DNA of 64,000 bases, from contig JANWIP010000017.1 of the NCBI GenBank assembly GCA_025449845.1, positions 124,001 through 188,000 of the forward strand. Direction: 5' to 3'. Of this stretch, positions 1-8,016 are shown in pieces. The DNA comes from Solirubrobacteraceae bacterium (GTDB taxonomy: Bacteria; Actinomycetota; Thermoleophilia; Solirubrobacterales; Solirubrobacteraceae). The notes under the pieces are model-generated. The model was not told the origin of the DNA and made no database searches. It saw only the letters and a program-made list of their open reading frames with translations. The stretch's first letter is position 1. Each line of letters starts with the position of its first letter. The translations under genes and the position numbers were made by a program.

Positions 1-27
1 AAGGCCCCTCCCACCGACGACGCTCTC

Positions 28-2112
28 ATGGCGACGAATCTAGACCAACCGCCCGCCCTTGATGTGGCTAAATCGTTGCCGTTCACGGCCGGGTTGACGA
101 TTCCCGAGCACCCCCCTGAGGGCGGCGAAGACGCCCGCCACAGCTCGATCTGGCTGGTGGCCGGTCCTACGGTGCTGGTCCTGGCGCTGCTCGTGCTGGC
201 GACCGCCTACGCGGGTGCTTTCAAGGTCGGCCAGTGGGCGCCGCCGGCGCTGTTCATCCTGATCGTGTTGCTCACGCTGCTCCTGCGCGGGGGCGCCCTG
301 GCGCTGCCTGACCGCTGGCTGACGGTGGCCTTGGCCGGCGCCTGGGGGCTGGCGGGATGGGCCGCCCTATCGGCGCTGTGGGCGGCCTCGCCGGGCGCCG
401 CCCTGGAAGGCGCGGGGCGCCTGGCGATGTACGCGGCGATCCTCACGCTGCCGCTGGTGGCGGTCGGCGACCTGCGCGCGCTGCGCGTGGCCGCGCACGG
501 CGTTGTGGGGGGCATCGTCCTGATCGCCCTCTATGCGCTGGGGAAGATGCTGCTGGACGGGCCTTCGATCTATCTCGCGGGGCGCCTCAACGGCCCCGTC
601 GAATACCGCAACGCCACCGCACTGCTCTTCTGCCTTGCCTACTGGCCGCTGATCGTCGTGGCTGCCACCCGCGCGCATGGGCGGGCCGTGCGCGCGGCCT
701 GCTTCGGCTTCGCCGAGATGATGCTGGGCCTCGCCTTTCTCACGCAGTCGCGCGGCGTCGTCCTTGGGCTCGGCTGTGGCGCGCTGGTCGTGCTTGTGCT
801 GGGGCCCGATCAGGTGCGCCGCGCCTGGCTGGCGCTGCTCAGCGTCGTGCTGCTCGCCGCCGTCTCACCCTGGCTGCTGACGCCTTACCACGCCTTTGCC
901 GGCGGCGGCGGGCTCGTGCACAGCTCCGACATCGCCGTGGCTGCCCGCGCGCTGGTGGTGCTCACGCTGGCGGCCGTTGCCATCAGCTTCCTGCTGGCGG
1001 TCTTCGATGCCGGTCTGCGCGTCAGGAGCCCGGCCATGCGGCGCGTGCGCCTGGGGGCTCGCGTCGCGCTCATGGCGGCGGTGCTGCTGGGGCTCGTGGG
1101 GGGCCTCATGGCGGTGCACGGCAATCCCGCCCATGAGCTACAAGTGAAGTGGCGCCAGTTCAAGAGCCTGCAGACGAGCAGCACCGAAGCCACTCGCTAC
1201 ACCTCCGCCGGCGGCCAGCGCTATGACCTGTGGCGTGTGGGCTTGAACGAGTTTCACTCCAACCCGCTCGGGGGCGTGGGGGAGAGCGGCTACCAGTTCG
1301 GTTACTACCGCCAGCGGCGCAGCAATCGCAACCTCGATGACCCTCACGGCCTGCTCTTTCAGATCGCTGCCGAGCTTGGTGGCGTGGGGCTCGTGCTGTT
1401 CATGCTGATCCCCATCGGGCTGTTGGGCTCGGTGCGGCGTTGGTGGGGTCTTGCGCCGCTTGAGGTGCGCCGCACCTGCTGCGGTCTCTGTGCCGCCGGT
1501 GCCACGTTTCTCGGTCAGTCGCTTGTCGACTGGATGTGGCGCATTCCGGGGCTCACCGGGCTGGGTCTGCTCTGTCTTGGGGTGGCCGCCGCCTTGCTGG
1601 CGCGCTCGGCGCAGGCCGCGAGTCTTGCGACTCGTTCGATTGAGGGTCCTTCTGCTCGTCCCGTCGATGGTCCTGCCATTCGTCGCCTTCCCGTGGGGCG
1701 CCTGCTGGCCGCCTGCGCGCTGCTGGTGGCCGTGGCGCTGACGCTCAGCCTCTATCTGTCTGACTTCTACATCCGCCGCGCGCGCGATGAGATTGGGCAC
1801 TCACCTCAGGCGCAGCTTGCCGATGCGCGCACCGCCGCCGGGCTCGATCCTTGGTCCAGCGACCCTCACTATCTGGAGGCTTCGGCCTTCGAGAGCTTGG
1901 GCGATCGTCCCGCTGCTCGTGCGCAGTTGCAGCAGGCGCGGAGCATGGAACCGTCTAGTCAGGTTCCCTACGGTCTGCTCGGCGACTTCGAGGCGCGTGG
2001 TGGGCGCTACGTCACGGCGCGTCACTACTACCGCCGGGCGCTCGCGCTCGATCCGCTGGATGTGGGGCTGCGTGCGCTGGCGCAAAGCGGCGGCCAGCCG
2101 CAAGGCTCGTAG
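28..2112 (+). CDS. O-antigen ligase/polymerase-type membrane protein with C-terminal TPR
   Basis: This 694-residue polytopic membrane protein resembles the O-antigen ligase/Wzy superfamily, which polymerises or transfers lipid-linked polysaccharide on the outer face of the membrane. Many hydrophobic segments run from about residue 45 to 530. A long external loop contains the GVGESGYQFGYYRQ and DDPHGLLFQ stretches typical of the family (about residues 413-445). After the last membrane segment (about 560-580) the tail has two TPR-like helices rich in Ala, including YVTARHYYRRALALDPLD. The ATG at 28 is the first in-frame start. It begins the polysaccharide locus, and a second such enzyme lies at 18152-19459. 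The family is clear, but ligase versus polymerase cannot be decided. Confidence 0.85.
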   Translation: MATNLDQPPALDVAKSLPFTAGLTIPEHPPEGGEDARHSSIWLVAGPTVLVLALLVLATAYAGAFKVGQWAPPALFILIVLLTLLLRGGALALPDRWLTVALAGAWGLAGWAALSALWAASPGAALEGAGRLAMYAAILTLPLVAVGDLRALRVAAHGVVGGIVLIALYALGKMLLDGPSIYLAGRLNGPVEYRNATALLFCLAYWPLIVVAATRAHGRAVRAACFGFAEMMLGLAFLTQSRGVVLGLGCGALVVLVLGPDQVRRAWLALLSVVLLAAVSPWLLTPYHAFAGGGGLVHSSDIAVAARALVVLTLAAVAISFLLAVFDAGLRVRSPAMRRVRLGARVALMAAVLLGLVGGLMAVHGNPAHELQVKWRQFKSLQTSSTEATRYTSAGGQRYDLWRVGLNEFHSNPLGGVGESGYQFGYYRQRRSNRNLDDPHGLLFQIAAELGGVGLVLFMLIPIGLLGSVRRWWGLAPLEVRRTCCGLCAAGATFLGQSLVDWMWRIPGLTGLGLLCLGVAAALLARSAQAASLATRSIEGPSARPVDGPAIRRLPVGRLLAACALLVAVALTLSLYLSDFYIRRARDEIGHSPQAQLADARTAAGLDPWSSDPHYLEASAFESLGDRPAARAQLQQARSMEPSSQVPYGLLGDFEARGGRYVTARHYYRRALALDPLDVGLRALAQSGGQPQGS

Positions 2113-2151
2113 TTTGTCCTCACGACACATTGCGCTCTTTTATCTCGGCGT

Positions 2152-2412
2152 CTATGCGGCGCGCCCGTAGGTGATGGTCTCGTGGATGTGGATGTTGAGG
2201 GCGTCGGCGATGTTCTGGAGGCGGTCGAGGTTGACGCCGGTGTAGTTGTTGGCCTCCCAGCGCTGGATCTGCTGTTCGGCTGTGCCGAGGCGTTGCGCGA
2301 GGTCGCGCTGGGTAAGGTGGGCGGCGATGCGGGCTTCGATCAGCGCGGTGGGCAGCTCGCGTAGTGAGGTGATCTCGCGTCCGGTGGGGTACTGGCGCTC
2401 GTTTGTTATCAC
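2152..2412 (-). CDS. HTH antitoxin-like protein, apparently internally deleted
   Basis: The 86-residue product carries a Cro/C1-type helix-turn-helix (about residues 25-75: ALIEARIAAHLTQRDLAQRL, then AEQQIQRWEANNYTGV). It starts with GTG, whose last two bases form the stop of the upstream toxin-like frame (GTGA overlap), typical of a translationally coupled toxin-antitoxin pair. From memory of the family, antitoxins of this kind begin with a similar ITNERQY motif, followed by a coiled-coil stretch of about 50-60 residues before the HTH. Here ITNERQY runs almost directly into the HTH, so an internal in-frame deletion is inferred. It may still bind DNA, but the pair looks decayed. Confidence 0.7.
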   Translation of the reverse strand: MITNERQYPTGREITSLRELPTALIEARIAAHLTQRDLAQRLGTAEQQIQRWEANNYTGVNLDRLQNIADALNIHIHETITYGRAA

Positions 2413-2751
2413 GGGATGTCCTTGAGGTGGATGGCGATGATGCCTTTGGGCTGGCCGGTGTCGCGGTCGTGCTGGAAGTAGTCGAGGAAGGTTGTGCCGG
2501 CTGGCTCGGCAGCAGCCTCCCACGGGGAACAGCTCACCGCCGTAACGGGCCTTTTGTGCGGCGCGTGCGCTGCTGAAGTCCAGCAGCTCGGGGTGCAGGC
2601 GCCCAGCGTCTACGCCGCTTGACTCCCAGCAGGCGTCGAAGTCGCCGGGATGCTCTTTGGTGGTGACGAAGCTGCCGTCGAGGTATGCGGTGCTGCAGCC
2701 CGCGTCTTTCAACGAACCCAGCGCGTTTAGGAGTTGAGCAGCTCCCACCAT
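2409..2751 (-). pseudogene. DUF6932-type toxin (nucleotidyltransferase-like) remnant, frameshifted and 5'-truncated
   Basis: One frame reads from 2751 through YLDGSFVTTKEHPGDFD and GGELFP. The rest of the domain (EPAGTTFLDYFQHDRDTGQP to HLKDIP, stop at 2409-2411) lies in another frame. The break is in a run of four G on the plus strand at 2524-2527; removing one base joins GGELFP to WEAAAEPAGTTF. The N-terminal part usual for DUF6932 proteins is absent, because the frame begins inside the 3' end of the neighbouring glycosyltransferase. GS and DFD resemble the nucleotidyltransferase signature. The single-base shift could be real or a sequencing error, but the missing 5' end argues for a remnant. 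Assignment rests on remembered family motifs. Confidence 0.65.
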
Positions 2752-3920
2752 TGCTGGATGGCTGTGGCACGGTCGAAGCGGCGAGCGGCCTGGCGTCCGC
2801 GCCGGCCCATGGCGATGGCCTCTTGCGGTTCTGACTGGAGTTGACGGAAGGCGGCGGCGAGCGCGTTGGGGTCCTCGGGTGCGACGACGAGACCGGTGGC
2901 GGTCTCGTTGATGAGGGTGGCGGCCTCGCCGTGGGCTGCGAGGATGGTCGGGCGGGCGGCGGCGAGGATCTCGAAGAGCTTCGTGGGGAGCGCGCCGTTG
3001 AAGATCGGGAGGTTGCGCAGGAGGACGATGCCGGCGTCGGCTTCGGCGTAGAGGTCTGGGACCCGATCGGGGGAGACGGTGCCGCGGAGGCGCACGTTTT
3101 GAAGGGCGAGCCTGGCGATCTGCTGGCGCAGCAGTGGGGCGTCGGGGCCCTCGCCGGCGATTGTCACCTCGACCACCCGCGGGCCGGCGAGGGCCGCGGC
3201 CTCAACGAGGGTGCTGAGACCCTGGGCCATGCCTAGGGTGCCCGCGTAGAGGACGCGCAGCGGGGCGCCGGCGCGGTGGGCCGGCTCGGGCAGGGAGGCG
3301 AAGCGCTCCAGGTCCACCGCTGGGGGTACCTGCACGACCTTGCCTGCCGCCTCGGGTCTCAGAGCAAGGCTCTCGACGATCCCTTTGGTTGGAGCGGTAA
3401 TGAGTGTGGCCTGGCGGTAGCAGCGGCGGGCCAGCGCGTGCGCGGCGCTGGCGGCGAGTGACCCCTCACCGATGGCCTCCAGCTCGATCGCGCTCTCGGG
3501 CCACAGGTCTGACACGTTGAGCGCGAGCCTGGCCCGTTTCGCCTTGGCATAGATCACCCCCGCGAACGCTGTGAAGAGGGGGGGTGTCTCTGCCACCACC
3601 ACATCGAGCGACCCGCTGGCGAAACAGGTTGCCAGTGCGCCGGCGGCGAACACGCCGTGATTGAGCAGCCGCCGGGCGAAGCCTCGGTTGGGCGTGGGGT
3701 AGACGAGGCTGCGCACTACCTTCACGCCATCCTCATATCGCACCTGCACCAGGCGGTTACGGTAAGGTCGCGCGATCGTGCCCGACGGATAGTGTGGAAA
3801 ACCCGTGTGCACCGTTACCTGCATTCCCCGCTCTGCCAGCCCGCGTGCGAGCGCGGCTATGCGCGCGGGGGCTGCCCCGACCTCGGGGGGGTAGTAGTGA
3901 GTGAGCAGCAGTACACGCAT
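2727..3920 (-). CDS. Family 4-type glycosyltransferase
   Basis: A 397-residue GT-B glycosyltransferase, expected to add a sugar to the growing lipid-linked polysaccharide at the cytoplasmic membrane. The N-terminus MRVLLLTHYYPPEVGAAPAR is the usual GT4 acceptor-domain start and fixes the ATG at 3920. The C-terminal donor domain has LYAGTLGMAQGLSTLVEAA, then AGEGPDAPLLR and the nucleotide-sugar site LPTKLFEILAAARP (E-x7-E region). It is divergent from the methyltransferase that starts near 3969. Its 3' end overlaps the start of the toxin remnant by 25 bp. The sugar specificity is unknown. Confidence 0.88.
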   Translation of the reverse strand: MRVLLLTHYYPPEVGAAPARIAALARGLAERGMQVTVHTGFPHYPSGTIARPYRNRLVQVRYEDGVKVVRSLVYPTPNRGFARRLLNHGVFAAGALATCFASGSLDVVVAETPPLFTAFAGVIYAKAKRARLALNVSDLWPESAIELEAIGEGSLAASAAHALARRCYRQATLITAPTKGIVESLALRPEAAGKVVQVPPAVDLERFASLPEPAHRAGAPLRVLYAGTLGMAQGLSTLVEAAALAGPRVVEVTIAGEGPDAPLLRQQIARLALQNVRLRGTVSPDRVPDLYAEADAGIVLLRNLPIFNGALPTKLFEILAAARPTILAAHGEAATLINETATGLVVAPEDPNALAAAFRQLQSEPQEAIAMGRRGRQAARRFDRATAIQQWWELLNS

Positions 3921-3968
3921 GGGCCTGGGGCCAGTAGTGGGCGAGAGGGAGACTTTTTGGAGGAGGAT

Positions 3969-4646
3969 GTGGTTGCGCGTGTCTTTCGTGGCTACGCTCA
4001 AGATGGCCGCAAAGCGACTGCCTGGCGCGCAGATAATCCCGGCAATGTTGCGATGCGCGAGGAAGTCTGCCGGCGGCTGTTCGAGCTTGCGGGCTCCTGG
4101 CTGCATGGCGAGGGTGCAGGGGGGCCGGTCGGAGGCGGGTTGGTGCTGGATGCGGGGTGTGGCACCGGCTGGTGGCTACAGGCGCTCGCGCGGGCAGGCG
4201 TGCAGCGCGAGCGGCTGACGGGCGTTGATCTGCTGGTCGAGCGGGTCGCGGCGGCGCGCGAGCGCGTGCCGTGTGTGCAGTTGCAACAGGGCGACCTACG
4301 CAGCCTGCCCTTGGCCGACGGGAGTTGCACGCTGGTATTGCTCTTCACCGTGCTATCCGCGATGGGAGGGGGTGAGGATGTCCGGCGGGCCTTGAGTGAG
4401 GTGAGGCGTGTGCTGGCTCCCGGTGGTGCTGTGGCGATCTGGGAGCCTCGCGTGTGGAGTCCCAACGCCAATACGCGTCTGATCCGGCTGCGCGACCTGC
4501 GCCGTGGGTTGGGCGGAGAGCTCAGGGTGCGCTCGGTCACTCTCCTGCCGCCTTTGGCCCGGCACGCCGGGCGCTATTACGGACGGCTCGCGCGGGTATC
4601 TCTTTTGCGCACTCACCGTCTCGTGCTCGTGCGCCCCGCTGCCTGA
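3969..4646 (+). CDS. Class I SAM-dependent methyltransferase
   Basis: Roughly 225 residues with a Rossmann methyltransferase fold. The SAM motif I is VLDAGCGTGWWL, motif II gives GVDLL, QQGDLRSLPLADGS follows, and the late motif EVRRVLAPGGAVAIWEPR is present. It probably methylates a sugar or glycolipid intermediate of the locus. The start is uncertain: GTG at 3969 has a GGAGG-rich sequence just upstream (3959-3966), while GTG at 3897 would overlap the divergent glycosyltransferase by 24 bp. The last 294 bp are antisense to the long tail of the glycosyltransferase reading from 5777. Confidence 0.8.
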   Translation: MVARVFRGYAQDGRKATAWRADNPGNVAMREEVCRRLFELAGSWLHGEGAGGPVGGGLVLDAGCGTGWWLQALARAGVQRERLTGVDLLVERVAAARERVPCVQLQQGDLRSLPLADGSCTLVLLFTVLSAMGGGEDVRRALSEVRRVLAPGGAVAIWEPRVWSPNANTRLIRLRDLRRGLGGELRVRSVTLLPPLARHAGRYYGRLARVSLLRTHRLVLVRPAA

Positions 4647-5777
4647 CAGCCACTCGTATAGCGCCAGCAGCCGCAGCTGCTCGCGCTCCCAGCAAAGCTC
4701 CTCCGCGGCGCGCGCGAGGCGCTTGCGCAACCCTGGGTCCGAGCGACCGTCCAAGGCCGCCTTCAGCGCCTGCGCCACGGCGACGGGGTCCGCTGGCGGG
4801 GCGCACCAGCCGACCCCATAGGTCTCCACCAGCCGGCGCGTCTCGGGCAGTGCGGCGGCCACCACGGGCACGCCGGCGGCGATGTACTCGAACAGCTTGT
4901 TGGGCAGCGCCAGGCGGTGGTTGAGGCAGGTGTCCTGCAGCAGCGTCACGCCCACGTCGGCCTCAGCGGTGTGAGCCAGCAGGTCTTCGAGCGGAACGCT
5001 GGGGAGCAGCGTCACGCGCCGATCCATGCCCTGCGCGGTAATGAACGACCGCAAGCCCGCGCCGTAGCCCGGCTCGGGGTCGCCGAGGAAGGCCAGCTGC
5101 ACGTCGGGCAGGCGCTTGAGCGCCTCGATCAGCACCTCACAGCCCCGTGCTGGGGCCGGCGCCCCCTGATGCAGCACGAGCGGCGCGCTCGCGGCGCTCC
5201 CCCCGAGCCCCAGCTGCGCGCGCAGGCCGCCGCGCCCGTTGGGTGTAAGCGCGCTGACGTTGCGTACGACGCAAGGGGTGCGGGGCAGGCGGTAGCGCTC
5301 GCGCAGGCGCTGCGCGATGCCCTCGGAGACGGTGATGACGGCCGCGCAGCGGGGTACCACCAGGCGCTCGATGCCTCCCACGAACATCGCCCACAGGCGC
5401 TCGCGGTAGGGCACGCTGGTGGCCAGCTCGTGCGAGTCGTACACCAGCAGAGCCTGCGTCAGCCTCGCGCCGAGCATGCCCGGCAGCAGCATCGCGGCGT
5501 CGTGGGCGTGCACGACATCGGGGCGCACGCGCCTGATCTCGGCCACGAAACACCACAGGAAGGCCGCGCGATAGAGGTTGAAAGGCAGCCGCCGGCGCAA
5601 CCATGCGCGCGGCAGTACCGAGCGGCGCGCGAAGCCGTCCATCGTGCGCGCCTGCGCCGGCACCGCCGCCAGCTCCAGCACCGTCACCTCGTGGCCCGCC
5701 TGGGCAAGCGCGGATGCCTCGCGGCGCACGCGCGAGTCGAACTCGACCGACTTGTGCAGCAGCATCGCGACGCGCAC
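4353..5777 (-). CDS. Family 4-type glycosyltransferase with antisense-encoded C-terminal tail
   Basis: The conserved GT-B protein occupies about the first 375 residues. It starts VRVAMLLHKSVEFDSRVRRE, contains VVHAHDAAMLLPG, the donor-site segment LPNKLFEYIAAGVPVVAA and ends near LLALYEWLSGSG. No stop follows at the natural end. The frame continues for about 100 low-complexity residues, wholly antisense to the methyltransferase that ends at 4646. This tail is probably a by-product of a lost stop codon, not a domain. The start is GTG at 5777; ATG at 5765 is an alternative. The donor and acceptor are unknown. Confidence 0.82.
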   Translation of the reverse strand: MRVAMLLHKSVEFDSRVRREASALAQAGHEVTVLELAAVPAQARTMDGFARRSVLPRAWLRRRLPFNLYRAAFLWCFVAEIRRVRPDVVHAHDAAMLLPGMLGARLTQALLVYDSHELATSVPYRERLWAMFVGGIERLVVPRCAAVITVSEGIAQRLRERYRLPRTPCVVRNVSALTPNGRGGLRAQLGLGGSAASAPLVLHQGAPAPARGCEVLIEALKRLPDVQLAFLGDPEPGYGAGLRSFITAQGMDRRVTLLPSVPLEDLLAHTAEADVGVTLLQDTCLNHRLALPNKLFEYIAAGVPVVAAALPETRRLVETYGVGWCAPPADPVAVAQALKAALDGRSDPGLRKRLARAAEELCWEREQLRLLALYEWLSGSGAHEHETVSAQKRYPREPSVIAPGVPGQRRQESDRAHPELSAQPTAQVAQPDQTRIGVGTPHARLPDRHSTTGSQHTPHLTQGPPDILTPSHRG

Positions 5778-5860
5778 GAAGAGGGATGCTCACGACCAGC
5801 GGCCCTGTCAGTGTGAAAAGGAGGTGAAACCGCGCTTAGGGCGCGTGCTGGAAACGGCGC

Positions 5861-7012
5861 TCAGGGCGCGTGCTGGTAGGCGTAGAAGGCCGGCTTGGGC
5901 ACGCCTTCGGCGCTCATCAGCCCCTCGGTCAGATAGCCGGGAATCGACGGCGGCTCATCAAGCAGCTCAAACCAACCCAGCCCCACCACGTAGTTCACCG
6001 AATCCACGAGCTTGAAGGCGGCGGTGGCCCATGCCGCCTGCTGTGGGCGGCTGACGAAGAACCAGAAGGCCCGGTCGGTGTGGTCGCTTGAGATGGAGAA
6101 CTCCGACAGCCACAGCTTGGGCGTGCCGCCGCGTTGCCCGCGATAGGTGGCGGCGAGTTCGGAGTGCAGCGTGTCGATGTCGTTGATGTCGCGCACTTTG
6201 GCTTCATAGAGACCTTCGGAGAGTTTGGGAAAGCGAGTGGAGTACGGGTTGTGGCCGAAATAGTCAAGCCGCGGGGGCTTCCCGTTGGGCAGGCGCATCC
6301 AGCGGATGAAGTCTGAAGGGGAGTCCAGGCCGATCGTGTAGGTCATGCCGCCGATCACGACGTTGGCCGGGTTGACGGCCTTCAGCGCTCCGTAGGCGGC
6401 GTTGAGCAGCAGCGCGTAACGTTGCGGCCCCACGGGCGAGTTTTCGGGCATCGGATTGAAGTTGCCCGGACGCTCGGGCTCGCCCCAGATCATCCAGTAG
6501 CGCACGCTCGGATAGCGGCGGCTGGCGGCGGCGAGGAAATTGGCGTAGTCGGCGGCGTTTTCGGGCGCCCATGATGGGTCCCGACCTCCGTTTGACCACG
6601 CTGGTGATCCCCGCACCATCACCGCCATCTGGATGTGGTACTGGGCGGCCTGGCTGATCGCCTGTTGCAGCGCCGCCGGCCACTGGTAGGACGGATCGGC
6701 CGGGTTGGTGGGGTCACCGGGGCGCTGCGGCGCAGTGGCTGCCCAACTGAGCTGGGTCTCCAGCACCTGCACGCCAAGCTGGTGGTAGACGGGAAAGGCC
6801 GAGGAGCCATTGGGCATCGTAAATGGCCCCCAGATCATTTTCAGTGGCAAAGCCTTGCGTGGCTTGGCATGTCTGTGCTTGTGCCTGTGCGCCTTGACCC
6901 TCGCCTGGTGAACACTCCCGCCGCTTGCCGGGGGCACCGCGACCAGCGCCAGACTCACCGCTATTGCCAAGGCCGCGGCAGGCGCCACGCTTAGCTGCCG
7001 GCGCTGCTTCAG
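5861..7012 (-). CDS. Secreted clan GH-A-type glycoside hydrolase, paralog 1
   Basis: About 383 residues with a signal peptide (KQRRQ, then an Ala/Leu/Val core, processed near PASGG), a His/Lys-rich linker and a TIM-barrel domain resembling GH39/PslG-type hydrolases. The presumed acid/base is Glu178 in YWMIWGEPERPGNFNP and the nucleophile Glu304 in KLWLSEFSISS. The residue before the acid/base is Gly instead of the Asn usual in clan GH-A. CTG at 7012 overlaps the stop of the sugar transferase (CTGA) and gives a proper basic signal-peptide start; GTG at 6988 is the alternative. Paralogs lie at 12927-14057 and 22879-23991. It may trim or release the exported polysaccharide. Confidence 0.78.
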   Translation of the reverse strand: MKQRRQLSVAPAAALAIAVSLALVAVPPASGGSVHQARVKAHRHKHRHAKPRKALPLKMIWGPFTMPNGSSAFPVYHQLGVQVLETQLSWAATAPQRPGDPTNPADPSYQWPAALQQAISQAAQYHIQMAVMVRGSPAWSNGGRDPSWAPENAADYANFLAAASRRYPSVRYWMIWGEPERPGNFNPMPENSPVGPQRYALLLNAAYGALKAVNPANVVIGGMTYTIGLDSPSDFIRWMRLPNGKPPRLDYFGHNPYSTRFPKLSEGLYEAKVRDINDIDTLHSELAATYRGQRGGTPKLWLSEFSISSDHTDRAFWFFVSRPQQAAWATAAFKLVDSVNYVVGLGWFELLDEPPSIPGYLTEGLMSAEGVPKPAFYAYQHAP

Positions 7013-7860
7013 CTGCCGGCGCTGCTGGCGATCGCGAAGATCAATACCAGCACCGTGCAGGTGCTGAGCAGCAGGCCGGCCTCGACGCGGCGTACCTGGG
7101 GGTCGCCGGCTGTGCGCTTGGCGACCTTGGCGATCGGCACCACCATCGTCTGCGCAAGGATCTTCAGGTCGCCCCATAGCGTGCGCGTGTGAATATAGTT
7201 CAAATCGATTTCGATCTTGCGCGGCATGATCGACTCCTCGTAGAACCTCACGGGGTCGTCCTGCAGGCTGAGCAGGTGTGACTCGCTCGCGTACTCCACG
7301 GCCGCCGGCCCCGTGATGCCAGGCAGAAAGCTCAAGAGCTCCTTGTACTCCTCGGCGAAGCGCTCCACGAACTCTGGCACCTCGGGGCGGGGTCCGACCA
7401 GGTGCATATCGCCCTTGATGACGTTCCACAGCTGGGGCAGCTCATCGAGCTTGGTCATCGCCAGGAAGCCTCCGATCGGCGTGAAGCGCTCGTCCTCGCC
7501 GATCGTCAGTGGCCCGCCGCGCGCGCTGCGTCGCATCTTGCGGAACTTGAGCATCTTGAAGGGGTGCCCTTCGCGGCCCACGCGCGTGGAGCGGTAGAAG
7601 ACCGAGCCGGGCGAGTCGATGAAGATCAGCAGCGCCGTGATCGCGCCCACCATCAACACCGGCAGCAGCACCAGCAGGCAGATCGTGAGGTCGAACGCCC
7701 TCAGCGCCAGCGCGTGATGTGCCCGACCGATACCGCGAGCACCGCCGATACCGCGACCGGCGCGAGACGGCTCGGGGCTGAGCCGCTCGCGGGTCGCGTG
7801 GCGCAGAGTGCTCTCCTGAGCGATTTCCTGGGGTGCGCTTGGGAAAGCCGACATGGTCAT
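7009..7860 (-). CDS. Initiating sugar transferase (bacterial sugar transferase family, WcaJ/PglC-like)
   Basis: About 283 residues. This monotopic phosphoglycosyltransferase family moves a sugar-1-phosphate from a nucleotide sugar onto undecaprenyl phosphate, the first committed step of polysaccharide assembly. Seen are a membrane helix (FDLTICLLVLLPVLMVG), KMLKFRKMR, then TKLDELPQLWNVIKGDMHLV with GPRPE, and FLPGITGPAAV. An extra C-terminal hydrophobic segment (LLSTCTVLVLIFAIA) is unusual. ATG at 7860 has AAGGA five bases upstream; ATG at 7899 is also possible. It runs into the GH-A paralog with a 4-base overlap, so the two are probably cotranscribed. Confidence 0.88.
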   Translation of the reverse strand: MTMSAFPSAPQEIAQESTLRHATRERLSPEPSRAGRGIGGARGIGRAHHALALRAFDLTICLLVLLPVLMVGAITALLIFIDSPGSVFYRSTRVGREGHPFKMLKFRKMRRSARGGPLTIGEDERFTPIGGFLAMTKLDELPQLWNVIKGDMHLVGPRPEVPEFVERFAEEYKELLSFLPGITGPAAVEYASESHLLSLQDDPVRFYEESIMPRKIEIDLNYIHTRTLWGDLKILAQTMVVPIAKVAKRTAGDPQVRRVEAGLLLSTCTVLVLIFAIASSAGS

Positions 7861-7922
7861 CCGGGTCCTTGTCTTGTCGTGGTCATGCGACGAGGGCATG
7901 GTCTCCTGCCGCGGCTGAAGGC

Positions 7923-7947
7923 GTGTGATTATTGGGTGAAGCCTTTT
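7923..7947 (-). promoter_or_regulatory. Possible promoter/operator element shared with 22798-22835
   Basis: On the plus strand this reads TGTGATTATT, a short gap, then GTGAAGCCTTTT. A near copy, TGTGATTATT then GTGAAAGCCGCTTTT, lies upstream of the glycosyltransferase starting at 22773. Both copies sit on the upstream side of minus-strand polysaccharide genes, so a common promoter or regulator site is plausible. The spacing between halves differs (2 versus 13 bases), which weakens the case. Confidence 0.3.
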
Positions 7948-8016
7948 CGGTGCTGAGATATAGGTCACACGCTCTTCACAAGCCTCCAAGGCGCCAGGCT
8001 TAGCGTTGCCTCGGCG

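Noticed and set aside
1138-1800. 220-codon minus-strand frame under the O-antigen ligase gene
   Set aside because: Basic, low-complexity and antisense to conserved membrane sequence; no ribosome site or family match.
2152-2751. One fused 199-residue toxin-antitoxin protein
   Set aside because: The middle reads as nonsense; correcting one base gives a clean toxin end, and the antitoxin has its own GTG start overlapping that stop.
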